Shown here one piece after another: positions 9,256 to 18,230 of a stretch of 64,000 bases of DNA (its first letter is position 1; each line of letters begins with the position of its first letter). Under the pieces are notes generated by a model. The model saw nothing but the letters and a program-made list of their open reading frames with translations, had not been told where the DNA came from and made no database searches. The translations under genes and the position numbers were made by a program. This DNA is from Natronoglomus mannanivorans (GTDB lineage Archaea > Halobacteriota > Halobacteria > Halobacteriales > Natrialbaceae): the NCBI GenBank assembly GCA_025517485.1, contig JAOPKB010000018.1, positions 60,496 to 124,495 on the forward strand, written 5' to 3'.

Positions 9256-9303
9256 ACACTGCCTCTCTCCCAACCATGACAAATATCTGTCGCCACTGAC
9301 AAT

Positions 9304-9468
9304 GTGACGATTGTCACTGACACCGAAGAGAAAGAGGTTATCTATGATGTGACGATTGATCTGTTCTATCTGAAGAACTCGGTTATGTTTCACACTAAGG
9401 AATGTGAGGCTGACGATCTACTTGCAGATTGGCCTATAGGGTTTTCGATTGCTCCAGTAGATCCTTGA
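9304..9468 (+). pseudogene. C-terminal gene fragment, family unknown
   Basis: An open frame without a start reads VTIVTDTEEKEVIYDV, then LFYLKNSVMFHTKE, and ends in IGFSIAPVDP with a TGA at 9466-9468. The composition is protein-like and acidic, so this is likely the 3' end of a gene whose front was removed by the adjacent MITE/IS6 events. I cannot name the family. Confidence 0.35.
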
Positions 9469-9718
9469 GAGTGGATAGAACCATGATTCCATCTATTTTT
9501 GTTCAGACTAGATTATACTTAAAGTCCGTTTATAAGTGATCTTTGAAAGATTGGGATTGGAAACATTTAATGGGTTTCACTACCCTCCCTTAATAGACTC
9601 TCAATCTCAATGTGACAATATAGAGTCATTCCGTGAGATCTTTGCTTATAATTTGAAATATAGAGTTAAAACCAATTGGAAGAAAGAAGACAATGTGTGT
9701 AACATAGCATATCCGCAA

Positions 9719-11131
9719 ATGGATGGTCTAAAAAAGAAGATTTCATATGAATTTTCAGGTAGAGTCATTGTCTCACTACTTGCTGCTTTATTGTCCATCT
9801 TTCTAGCAAGATATTTAGGACCGGATTCATATGGACTATTTAGACTCGCTCTTTCTCTATTTGCAATTATCGCGATCTTTGTTCAGTGGGGTATTCCAAA
9901 ATCCGCTGCTAGGTATATTTCAATAACAGAAACAGATAGCGCAAAGGCGAATATAATTCTTTTCTCACTTATATACAATATTCTATTAGGACTATTGGCC
10001 ACGGCCTTCCTATTTGTTGGGAAGGACATTATTATTGATTTTTTTGACGAACCTAGATTACGACCATTATTATTTTTGGGCGTTTTGTACTTATTCACAT
10101 CTGTTGTAGAATACAATATAAGATACGCGTTTCAAGGTTTAAATGTAATAAAATACAGTTCTTTAGTTAATATTTTCTCTGGAAGTGGGCGTTTTTTTGT
10201 TGTCACTACGCTAGTACTATTGGGTTTCGGAGTACAAGGTGCGTTCATAGGTTATATATCCGGGTCTGTGATTTCTGCCTTAATTGGTGTGTATTTTTTA
10301 AAACGTATTATCAATAGATTCTCTTTGGATTTTGATAAGGGGCTACAGCAGAGAATTTTGAAATATAGTGTCCCGATCGGATTTATGAAAATATCTGACT
10401 CAACCCAAAGAATTGATGAACTTTTAATCGCGTTCTATATTGGTCCTGCTGCAGTAGGTGTGTATTCAGTCTGTAAACAAATAACAAAATTTCTAGAAAT
10501 TCCTGCTGCAACCGTAGGATTTTCAATAGCCCCGTCTTTTGGATTTGAAGATGATCTTGACCAGAAGAATACAGCTAAAAAAGCATACCAAAATCTCCTT
10601 GAGAAAATATTACTATTCTATTTCCCTGTCTGCATGGTCATAGCAGTTATTTCAGAAGATGTGTTACTTGGTCTCTTTGGGTCAGAGTATGTTAACGGAA
10701 CAAAAACGCTACAAATATTAATGTTATTTGTGTTATTTCGGTCAATATCAAAGTTAACGAACAGTTCAATCGATTATATGGGCCGAGCTAAATACCGGTC
10801 ATATGCAATGTTTGTCGTACTAATAATACTAATTTCTGGGAATATAATTTTCATTCCAGTTCTTGGTATCGAAGGAGCGGCTATGACAACGGTACTGGCT
10901 TATGGAATATACTCACTTACGACAGTTATCATTCTTCACATGGAAGTATCTTTGAAGACTCCGAAAATAATAACGATAGTTTTCAAGGGATTTTTGATGT
11001 CGATATTATTTGGTGCTATAAGTTTCGGACTCTCGGAATTATTTAGTGGATTATTACTTTTTGGTGTCGCCATGGTCGTCTGCGCAACTCTATGGTCCAC
11101 TATTATGTATGTGAACCAGTATTATGGTTGA
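9719..11131 (+). CDS. Wzx/AglR-like oligosaccharide flippase
   Basis: A 470-residue polytopic membrane protein of the MATE/MVF (polysaccharide biosynthesis, Wzx-like) superfamily, expected to move lipid-linked oligosaccharide across the membrane. Hydrophobic helices cover most of the chain. The N-terminal LARYLGPDSYGLFRLALS is the characteristic first-helix signature of this family (R-x-LGPxxYG). The open frame extends upstream to 9536, but the upstream part is hydrophilic and atypical, so the Met at 9719 (MDGLKKKISYEF) is preferred. It is AT-rich like its neighbours and flanked on both sides by IS6 debris. Confidence 0.87.
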   Translation: MDGLKKKISYEFSGRVIVSLLAALLSIFLARYLGPDSYGLFRLALSLFAIIAIFVQWGIPKSAARYISITETDSAKANIILFSLIYNILLGLLATAFLFVGKDIIIDFFDEPRLRPLLFLGVLYLFTSVVEYNIRYAFQGLNVIKYSSLVNIFSGSGRFFVVTTLVLLGFGVQGAFIGYISGSVISALIGVYFLKRIINRFSLDFDKGLQQRILKYSVPIGFMKISDSTQRIDELLIAFYIGPAAVGVYSVCKQITKFLEIPAATVGFSIAPSFGFEDDLDQKNTAKKAYQNLLEKILLFYFPVCMVIAVISEDVLLGLFGSEYVNGTKTLQILMLFVLFRSISKLTNSSIDYMGRAKYRSYAMFVVLIILISGNIIFIPVLGIEGAAMTTVLAYGIYSLTTVIILHMEVSLKTPKIITIVFKGFLMSILFGAISFGLSELFSGLLLFGVAMVVCATLWSTIMYVNQYYG

Positions 11132-11178
11132 TAAATTTGCGAATTTGGAAGTCATCTGGCTTATGAACTAAATGAAGC

Positions 11179-11640
11179 CTACAATAGAGCTTCGAGAAGA
11201 ATAATTAGGGATTCAATACCAGCAATGAGGAACTCACCATCGGCGAGATCGTATTTCTCGGTGAACCTATAGAAACACAGCAACTTGATCAGTATCCCGT
11301 TGTTCAAAGAGTGGTCCGTCAAGAGTGAATTTGTACAGAGGTCTATTGCAGCCAGCACCCAAGACCGACTGCCGTTAATCTTGACGGCGATTTCATTAAC
11401 CTCCATCCGATAGTGTTAGATCGGTGAGTCTGTAATGCTATTAGCCAGCAGACGTATCTGTTACCAGATCACTTGACGAAAGTTTCAACACTAAGGGAGC
11501 TTAGAATCACTATATCTTGCGGAGCGTACAACCAATCGTGTGAAGCAGGATTGCGATCTCCTGACGGTTGTCACCATCTGTCTACACTCCTAGTGTTTCG
11601 AATCACGCTGGGCGGCTCTTGCTGAGCAGGTTTACATTGA
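11179..11640 (-). pseudogene. IS6-family transposase remnant 2
   Basis: The minus-strand frame at 11179-11406 contains VNEIAVKINGSRSWVLAAID and FTEKYDLADGEFLIAG, homologous to the DDE core of the IS6 copy at 8.5-9.1 kb. The C-terminus is missing and the upstream part to about 11640 is decayed. More divergent than the first copy, so probably older. Confidence 0.65.
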
Positions 11641-11665
11641 CTCAAACTAACTTGACAATCAATTA

Positions 11666-11678
11666 CCCCCCCCCCCCC
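11666..11678. repeat. homopolymer of 13 C
   Basis: Thirteen consecutive C residues in an AT-rich intergenic region, about 90 bp upstream of the methyltransferase-kinase gene start at 11769. This is a candidate slippage site or a sequencing-error site. Confidence 0.8.
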
Positions 11679-11768
11679 AACTGACCTAATTAGTGTTGCC
11701 CAACCAAGGAATGTTGGTTGTACTAACTATCGGAACTTAAATATTGGTTAGACTCCTACTATCTATAT

Positions 11769-13601
11769 ATGGCTTCGAATACGATATGTCAAAACTGTGA
11801 ATACCCATTAGAGGATGGAGAATGTTATAATTGTGAACATTCTAATATGGAGAAATCCCACATACCGAGCTATATAGATTCTGATGTCAAAAGAGAGGAA
11901 GATGGAACCTACAATTTAGAGGAGATATATACCTTACTCCGGGATGAAGACCCATATAAATCAAGAAGAGTTATTGGAGACAATTATGGTGAGGAGGTCC
12001 TTAATGAGTTAATGAATTCTAGGCCCGAAACTTGGTGCATATTGGTTGAGAAATATTTAAGGGGTCCATGTTTAGATTACCAATCTGGATTTGGAAAACG
12101 CTCAAGACTTTTAGCACAGACGTGTGAACCAATCTATGCAGCGGAATCTAATAGCGAAATGTTACGTGTATCCTGTGAAATATCAGGCCCGGATGACAAT
12201 ATTATACCAGTACATACTGATCTAAAGAATCTCCCATTTGATTCAGGCTATTTCCAATCGATTGTTGTTTCTGGCGATCGAATCAATGATTTGCCAGAGA
12301 CTCTTAGTGTCTTGAAGAAGTATCTCAGTAAGGATGGAGTCCTATTTCTCCAATTAGACGGATGGATGCGAAATTTTGGCATTACAAATTATTTGGGGTT
12401 AGAGCCAAACAATGACAACATATCTGCATCTGCAGATTCGTTATTTAAATCACAGATAAGGTCATATGAGAACATATTACATGAGGCTGGGTTTTACAAT
12501 TGTTCATTCTATTCTTTACTGACAAATGGGACACAATTGAGAACTTGGTCATTTGATATTGATAACCCTAGTATTGTCAACTGGGTTCTAAATTCAAATC
12601 AGAAAGCTAATACAAATATGAAGCTAGACATATCCTACAAATTAGCAAGAGTCGCGAATAATATTGGTGTACTCAAATATTGTTATCCGAGGTATCTCAT
12701 TGTTTGTGATAAAAATAAGGGGAGTGGTAGGCAATTCAGCAGTGATGAATTCTTAATGACATCTATGTATAGATCGGTGTTATTAGAATTCGAGAACCAA
12801 AAAATAAATCAGGTGAGGAAAATTGGTTCAAATACCCCGGGACAAAGACTGAACAAGAATGCAGTAAAAAACATAACCGAGCTAAAAGATACAGATACTG
12901 AGATCTCGAGTACTCTTCCGGATGGGCAAAAAGAATATAGCGATTTCGGGATTGTATGGCGTGAAAATCCCATTTTTGGTAGTTCGTTGAATCAATCTAT
13001 CAGTCGATCACCAGAAGGGTTTGAAAAAGCACTTCAAATAGGATTAGGGTGGATCTCTAAGTTCCAAAACGAATATCGGAGGAAAGATGTGGTGTTAGAT
13101 AGTGATGAAGTTGAATCAATGCTTAATTACAAAAATAGTCCATCAAGCCCTCAATCAAAAATAGAATCACCAGTTTCTCTATTCAAAACACCAATTCATG
13201 GGGACTTTTCACTTCCGAACATATTTGTGTCAGATGGGAAGGTAGACCGAGTCATTGATTGGGAACTTTCAGACAGCGACAGTTTTCCAATAGCAGATTC
13301 TGGGTATTTCATCATTCAACTATCTGAATATATATTCAGAGACTTCCAAGATGGATTTGAAAAAGTATTTTTGAGAGATTCTGAATATAATAGGATTCTA
13401 ATAAAGTACATGACAGAATATTGTGATAGAGTAGAAGTATCTCCTCGTTCATTTATTATTGGTTTACCCTATAACTATAAACGACGTGCAGACATTGATT
13501 ATGACAATTATGGACGTTTGTGTGTCAATTGGGGCGAAAGAGTTGAGATTATTAACAAAAATCAAGATATACTGGAAGAGAATTTCAACGTTCAATTTTG
13601 A
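11769..13601 (+). CDS. zinc-ribbon + SAM methyltransferase + APH-like kinase fusion
   Basis: 610 residues in three parts. (a) An N-terminal zinc ribbon with C7xxC10 and C19xxC22. (b) A class I methyltransferase-like domain at about 85-260: the glycine motif CLDYQSGFGKRSRLLA at 101-116, an acidic end of strand 2 (AAES), and DLKNLPFDSGYFQSIVVS as motif II. (c) A C-terminal phosphotransferase domain with Brenner-type HGDFSLPN (477-484) and VIDWE (Asp497), the catalytic-loop and metal-binding signatures of aminoglycoside or choline kinases. The N-lobe lysine is not obvious. Context points to modification of a glycan or sugar precursor, perhaps methylation plus phosphorylation; the substrate is unknown. 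Confidence 0.75.
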   Translation: MASNTICQNCEYPLEDGECYNCEHSNMEKSHIPSYIDSDVKREEDGTYNLEEIYTLLRDEDPYKSRRVIGDNYGEEVLNELMNSRPETWCILVEKYLRGPCLDYQSGFGKRSRLLAQTCEPIYAAESNSEMLRVSCEISGPDDNIIPVHTDLKNLPFDSGYFQSIVVSGDRINDLPETLSVLKKYLSKDGVLFLQLDGWMRNFGITNYLGLEPNNDNISASADSLFKSQIRSYENILHEAGFYNCSFYSLLTNGTQLRTWSFDIDNPSIVNWVLNSNQKANTNMKLDISYKLARVANNIGVLKYCYPRYLIVCDKNKGSGRQFSSDEFLMTSMYRSVLLEFENQKINQVRKIGSNTPGQRLNKNAVKNITELKDTDTEISSTLPDGQKEYSDFGIVWRENPIFGSSLNQSISRSPEGFEKALQIGLGWISKFQNEYRRKDVVLDSDEVESMLNYKNSPSSPQSKIESPVSLFKTPIHGDFSLPNIFVSDGKVDRVIDWELSDSDSFPIADSGYFIIQLSEYIFRDFQDGFEKVFLRDSEYNRILIKYMTEYCDRVEVSPRSFIIGLPYNYKRRADIDYDNYGRLCVNWGERVEIINKNQDILEENFNVQF

Positions 13602-13689
13602 TAGCAGAGATTGTAATCCAAGCTATACTAACTTAGCATAGTGAACGCTGACTCACCCCGCTCAAATATAGTTAGCGCGTTTTGAGCTG

Positions 13690-13985
13690 CGTTCTTGCAT
13701 CAATTGACCGAGAAACACGATCTCTCCGAGACGGTATTTCTTGTCAATGGATACGATTATCTGACTGTTCCCTCTTGATTAAAATTGAGCGGTCAACTCG
13801 ACTATGTTGATTGAACCCTGATCGAAAGTGGTGTCACACCGTCAAGATACGAGTTGATCGCTTCCATAACCCGTGAGTGGGCAGTCGGGAGAACGTCAGG
13901 GAATAGCTTGAACAGTTCGTATACTATTATAACACACAACGACCGCATCAATTGTTCAACGAACAAACACCAGCGGAGGTCTAAA
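13690..13985 (+). pseudogene. IS6-family transposase remnant 3
   Basis: On the plus strand, pieces such as FLHQLTEKHDLSETVFLVN, then LDYVD, and a degenerate YTIITHNDRINC stretch (reading YYNTQRPHQ in another frame) align with the second half of the IS6 copies at 8.5 and 11.2 kb. Stops and frameshifts are frequent. Third IS6 remnant flanking the flippase and methyltransferase genes. The following 190 bp (13986-14170) holds nothing recognised. Confidence 0.6.
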
Positions 13986-14170
13986 CCAGACACTATGAAA
14001 GCCTGCTACCCCACCAAACCACGTCTTCGTTCGTATAGTTTGGGATAGGCTGTAGCATTTCCACTGAGAGTAGTCACAATCACTAGCCGGCGACCTGATA
14101 AACTGTGTAATGATCACCCAGGCGGGGGTTGTGAGAGAGCAGTTGCTAACGTTAGCAGTAGCCGGCTGCC

Positions 14171-14195
14171 GAGGACCGCCGACTCGGCGGTCCTC
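14171..14195. terminator. perfect hairpin downstream of IS110 gene
   Basis: GAGGACCGCCG-ACT-CGGCGGTCCTC, an 11-bp perfect stem 7 bp beyond the stop of the IS110 transposase. It is either a terminator or part of the element's right non-coding end. Confidence 0.55.
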
Positions 14196-14201
14196 AGGCA
14201 C

Positions 14202-15198
14202 TCACCCTGGTGGATCGTAGGCTTCCTTCCGAGTGAGCAGATGATAGATAGAGACCAGCAGTTTGCGAGCTGTTGCAACGATCGCTATCTGATGATCCTT
14301 CCGCCGTTTGAGCCGGGCATAGAACCGTCCAAGATACGGATCGTTACACCGATTTACAGCAACGTTCGCACACTGGACGAGGATCCATCGTAAGTCGCCG
14401 CTTCCGTGCTTCGAGATGTTCCCTTCAGTCCGCGAGTCAGGTGACTCGCGGACGACTGGATCTAGGCCAGCATAGCTCACAACCTGCTTTGCAGCGTCGA
14501 ACCGGTCAATTTCACAAATCTCCGCTGTAATCAACAAGGGTGAATAGAAACTCACACCAGGGATCGTCATCAGCTGCTGCGTCTCCTCCAGAGACGCAGC
14601 GCATTCTTCGATAACATCTTCGAGCCTCTTGATTTGGGCGGTGAGTTCATTGATCACTGCAAGATACGACTCGGTCAAGCTCTGTCCGACAATACCCAAC
14701 GAGAGATCCTCGCCGGCGAGGATCTCTCGCCCCTCCTTACCGAACGGACTCCACGAGTACTCGATTCCATGGTGATCGAGTACAGTGTGAACTTCATTTT
14801 TGAAGTCTGTTCGCTTCTCGACGAGTCGCTTGCACCCGCGCACAAGTGCGCGGCGCTCGCGGATCTCATTTGGAGGGACGTAACTCTCCGTGATCATCCC
14901 GGCTCGACGAAGTTGAGTGAGCAACTTCGCGTCGAACCGATCGTTTGACCTCGGCACAGCCTATCGCTTTGGTCTGATACGGATCAGCAACCATGACATC
15001 AAGATGGTCGCTGAGAGTGTCGTAGATCGTGTAGTAGTTGCTGGTTGCTTCGATCGCTGCTTTCGAACCAGTGTATTGCTGAGCGAATTCGTCGAGGTTT
15101 GCGTTTTCGACGTGAACCTCTTCGACCACGTCACCGTCGTTGTCCAACACAGCGATGTACGAGTCACGTTTATGAACGTCGATTCCGAGGTAGTACAT
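14202..15198 (-). pseudogene. IS110-family transposase with one frameshift
   Basis: The minus strand encodes a near-complete IS110-type recombinase. The RuvC-like DEDD domain is MYYLGIDVHKRDSYIAVLD with AIEATSNYY and MVADPYQTK, then NDRFDAKLL with the last acidic residue. The C-terminal Tnp20 domain has TIPGVSFYSPLL and the GSGDLRW region. The frame breaks at about 14940: the first frame runs on into a stop at 14866, while the downstream frame picks up NDRFDAK from a GTG. A single one-base shift restores one protein of about 330 residues. The element is probably inactive. Confidence 0.8.
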
Positions 15199-15254
15199 GG
15201 CTTCCTCTGAGATGGTAATGCATGGAGGGAGCTACACCTATTCGAGGTCGTCGT

Positions 15255-15277
15255 CCGACTGCCTGGGAGGCAGTCGG
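15255..15277. ncRNA. hairpin in IS110 upstream end (possible bridge-RNA part)
   Basis: CCGACTGCCT-GGG-AGGCAGTCGG is a perfect 10-bp stem in the roughly 140-bp non-coding stretch upstream of the IS110 transposase start. IS110 elements are known to encode a structured bridge RNA in a non-coding end; whether this stem is part of one is inference. Confidence 0.3.
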
Positions 15278-15343
15278 GCTTGGCCTCATGATGGCGCTTC
15301 CTTGGCATCTCGGCTAATCAGTGCCATGCGCTTTTCGCGCTGT

Positions 15344-15429
15344 CTATAGTAGCCACTGAAAGTCAATGCACACCTGATCGCACGACTGCTGTGCGATCAG
15401 TGTGTAAATAGTTTCAGTTGTTACTATAG
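15344..15429. mobile_element. 86-bp palindromic MITE, copy 2 (inverted)
   Basis: Starts CTATAGTAGCC and ends GTTACTATAG, with the same internal GATCGCAC/GTGCGATC stem as the element at 9170-9255 but in reverse orientation. Same length, few differences. Located between the IS110 pseudogene and a glycosyltransferase gene. Confidence 0.85.
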
Positions 15430-15508
15430 TTGTCAGCCTTTGCCACCCCATTCCTTCATCCATGCGTGGGGACTTAGCAGGCTTTCATTTCATCAGTGCT
15501 GATGGGGG

Positions 15509-16480
15509 TTAGATTTTGTTCTTTATTATCTCTAATGGTTTAATCAACTTGTCAGATCTAACTGGTAGCTTGTCAACAACAAACAACGGAAGTGTGGTAT
15601 ATAATTTGTGATTTTTCTTAACTAACCCAGAAAGGAGTTTTCCACTATTATTGTTATTTGGATCCTTGAATGCGTTGATAGCATATGTATATTCAATTGT
15701 CATAAGTCTTTGTTTTAGCATTTTTCTGAGTTCTTCATATTGATTTGCTAAGTCGATCGCTGCTTTAAGTTCATTTTGATATAATGTTTCATAATCACTC
15801 GTGAGAGAGTCAGCACGCATATGTTTCACCGCTAATGGTTCTGATATTTTTCTGGGGGTGAATTCCTTAAACATCCGGGTCCATAGATGTGGATCTTCAC
15901 TCATTTTTAAATCTTCCCAGAAAGTATATTGGTTGAAACATTCTCTGCGAGCAGAAACAGTTCTTAGTGGAACTCCACCCTCAATAAAATGTTGTTCCCA
16001 AGCCGAATCTGTTGAGTCAATATCCAAAGATGAAAATTTGTATCTCTTTCCGTATTTAATACGGAATTCATCTGAATAAACAATATCGGCTCCAGACTTA
16101 ATCTCTCTCACTTGCAATTCTGTCTTCTGTCGTAACCAGCGATCATCTGCATCAATAAATGATATTATATTTCCTTCGCAAACATCAATTCCATGATTCC
16201 GAGCTGCTGCGACGCCTTTTGGTTTTTGAGAATAATATTGTATCCAGTTTGAGTCATACAAACATTGACATAGGTCCTCAGAACCATTACCATCTACAAT
16301 CACCAATTCAATATTCCCATAAGTCTGAGAATGAACTGACTTAATTGACCTCTCAAGATAGTCATGGTCCTCATAAGTTGGAAGTATCACGGATACTAGC
16401 GGGAGCTTAGTTTGTTGTTCTCTTACTGTATATTCTTTTAGATGTTTCATTTTCATATCGATGTCAGTTATACCAAACAC
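15509..16480 (-). CDS. GT2 glycosyltransferase
   Basis: 323 residues, a soluble family-2 glycosyltransferase. The GT-A motifs are SVILPTYEDHDYLERSI (30-46), the nucleotide-binding VDGNGS (62-67), RNHGID, and the DxD motif FIDADDRW (about 113-120). YSDEF follows, and a helical C-terminal part without clear membrane segments. It is AT-rich like the other island genes but lies on the opposite strand from its neighbours. The first Met is used; an internal Met at residue 9 or 11 is also possible. It probably adds one sugar to the lipid-linked glycan. Confidence 0.83.
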   Translation of the reverse strand: MFGITDIDMKMKHLKEYTVREQQTKLPLVSVILPTYEDHDYLERSIKSVHSQTYGNIELVIVDGNGSEDLCQCLYDSNWIQYYSQKPKGVAAARNHGIDVCEGNIISFIDADDRWLRQKTELQVREIKSGADIVYSDEFRIKYGKRYKFSSLDIDSTDSAWEQHFIEGGVPLRTVSARRECFNQYTFWEDLKMSEDPHLWTRMFKEFTPRKISEPLAVKHMRADSLTSDYETLYQNELKAAIDLANQYEELRKMLKQRLMTIEYTYAINAFKDPNNNNSGKLLSGLVKKNHKLYTTLPLFVVDKLPVRSDKLIKPLEIIKNKI

Positions 16481-16961
16481 AATTACACTTCTGATGCAGC
16501 TATTTTATCGGTTTCAGGGAAAAATGGGTATTCCTTACTTATAAACCCCTTGGATCAGAGAATAGATATCCTTTCTCTACATGGCGATATCCAGATAAGA
16601 CCTTAGAAATGAGGTTAACGGTATTTGGGAGTCCAGATTTGGATATAGCCCCATCAGATCTAATGAATGATCTCAGTCATTTACAGATGATTGTTGACGC
16701 CATCCAATTGTCAGCCTTTATCTAAGCGAGAAATCAATTGAAAGAATCGACTTGTCAAAGCTTCTATTCGAGAGGAATGAGGAAGCCAAGTCTGTACACA
16801 ATAATGGCACCTCGTTAAAGACCATACATCGCCTCACCTCATCTTTCCTTCGTTTGGGCATTCGTATTCAATTTCGCCGCAGGTGCTACACTCACTGGCT
16901 TCATACGTAGCTACCACTCAAGGTGGATCGTTTTGTATTGAACGTCAATTTCTAGCTGAAG
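16481..16961. other. gene-free stretch with decayed coding sequence
   Basis: Frames on both strands are broken. Short protein-like patches occur, for example a minus-strand piece with Cys-Ser-Thr-Cys-Gly near 16880, but I cannot assign them. Probably debris from the IS1595-type insertion that follows. Confidence 0.35.
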
Positions 16962-17325
16962 TTGGCGAAGACTCGTGTTAAACCGGAGAAACGCGTAAAT
17001 CGAGAACAGCCACTTTCTGAGTGCAATCTTCGAATGGGCGAAAATTGTGCCAATCTTGTCGTTGAACGTACGGTCGCAATTCTTACAGAGATAGCGCTGA
17101 AGTGCCCATAGCGGCCGTTCTTGACCGTTAGGTCAGAACAGCAGCGAGGGCAAGTAACACCGTTATGTCAGCGAACCTGCTGCAACAGGTCCGCTGCGAC
17201 CGATTCCGATCCAAACACATCGAGCGGAATCATGCCTATCGGACACCGTTGACGCGGTGTCCTTGCTCTCTTCGATTCCACAGCGACAGTTAAGCGTCAT
17301 CAACAATCTCCTACAGAAGAGCGAA
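16962..17325 (-). mobile_element. IS1595-type element 5' remnant (unoccupied copy)
   Basis: This block is nearly identical to 20582-20842 joined directly to about 21489-21600. It encodes, in broken minus frames, the zinc-ribbon and NDKIGTIFAHSKIALRKWLF region of an IS1595-family (ISH4-like) transposase. It lacks the DDE core. It preserves the uninterrupted sequence ATCGAGCGGAATCATG at about 17217, where the 20-kb copy carries an inserted IS5 element. Confidence 0.75.
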
Positions 17326-17356
17326 CATATTTTAGCACTAGTGTGGTCCCATAAGT

Positions 17357-18145
17357 ATGATCGGTCAACTTTACCGTGGATATCCGAAAAAGATCTGTCA
17401 GAAAATTGGAATTGATGATACATTAGAGGACTGTTATAAAAGGTACCGCATGCGGCATGCACCCAAGTTCATCACTATCGTTGCAAATGGGATTACCGCG
17501 GACTTTTTGGTTTCCTCTTATCATTTACTATCCCGACTATCAGAGTTTGCTCATGATCCTTCCGAGATTGAACGAATCATGTCAGAAATTGAACCAGATG
17601 ATAACTATTGGGACATTGGTGCAAATGTAGGTACACACACAATTCTTCCAGCAAAGTACCTTGAGACGGGTGAGGTTGTTGCTGTTGAAGCTCATCCTAA
17701 TACTGTGAGACAATTAGAAAAAAATATTCGTCATAACAACATCGGGAATATTAGAGTTGTCCCAAAAGCATTCGGTAACCAAACAGGTGTTACCGAACTT
17801 AGACTGGAGGGGGATGACGTTGGTGAAGGGAGTCATAGCATTAAAAGTGAATCATACACAGAACAGATAGATGTCCCAATTATCCGGGGCGATAGTCTAC
17901 GTAATGAACTCCCGATACCCAATGTGATAAAAATTGATGTTCAGGCTGCCGAACTTAATGTGCTACGTGGTCTTTCTGAAACAATTTCTGATGATAATTG
18001 TCGAACGATTTTCTGTGAAGTTCACCGTCGACGTGGTGTTACCGTGAATTCGGTACAAGAAGAACTAGTGGATCTTGGCTTCAATACTAAAGTTGTGGCA
18101 GATCATGGGAATACAGTTCTACTACTTGGAGAAAAATCGGGCTGA
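17357..18145 (+). CDS. FkbM-family methyltransferase
   Basis: 262 residues. The SAM-binding motif WDIGANVGTHT (85-95) and the following VAVEAHPNTVRQLEKN (acidic strand-2 end binding the SAM ribose) are classical for FkbM O-methyltransferases. VIKIDVQAAELNVLRGL in the C-terminal half matches the family's KIDVEGxExxVLxG motif. Such enzymes often cap or decorate sugars in archaeal and bacterial glycans, which fits this cluster. Start immediately follows IS1595 debris, so its promoter may come from the element's end. AT-rich codons. Confidence 0.85.
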   Translation: MIGQLYRGYPKKICQKIGIDDTLEDCYKRYRMRHAPKFITIVANGITADFLVSSYHLLSRLSEFAHDPSEIERIMSEIEPDDNYWDIGANVGTHTILPAKYLETGEVVAVEAHPNTVRQLEKNIRHNNIGNIRVVPKAFGNQTGVTELRLEGDDVGEGSHSIKSESYTEQIDVPIIRGDSLRNELPIPNVIKIDVQAAELNVLRGLSETISDDNCRTIFCEVHRRRGVTVNSVQEELVDLGFNTKVVADHGNTVLLLGEKSG

Positions 18146-18230
18146 TGTTTATGATACTCGTATATCGTGAGGCCGTTTGATTCCCCTGATAAGGAACGAA
18201 GATATAGATTCTGAACGTTTATAATACCCG

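Noticed and set aside
14866..15198. Programmed frameshift in the IS110 transposase
   Set aside because: IS110 transposases are normally single-frame, and no slippery sequence with a downstream structure was seen at the break; a simple mutation is more likely.
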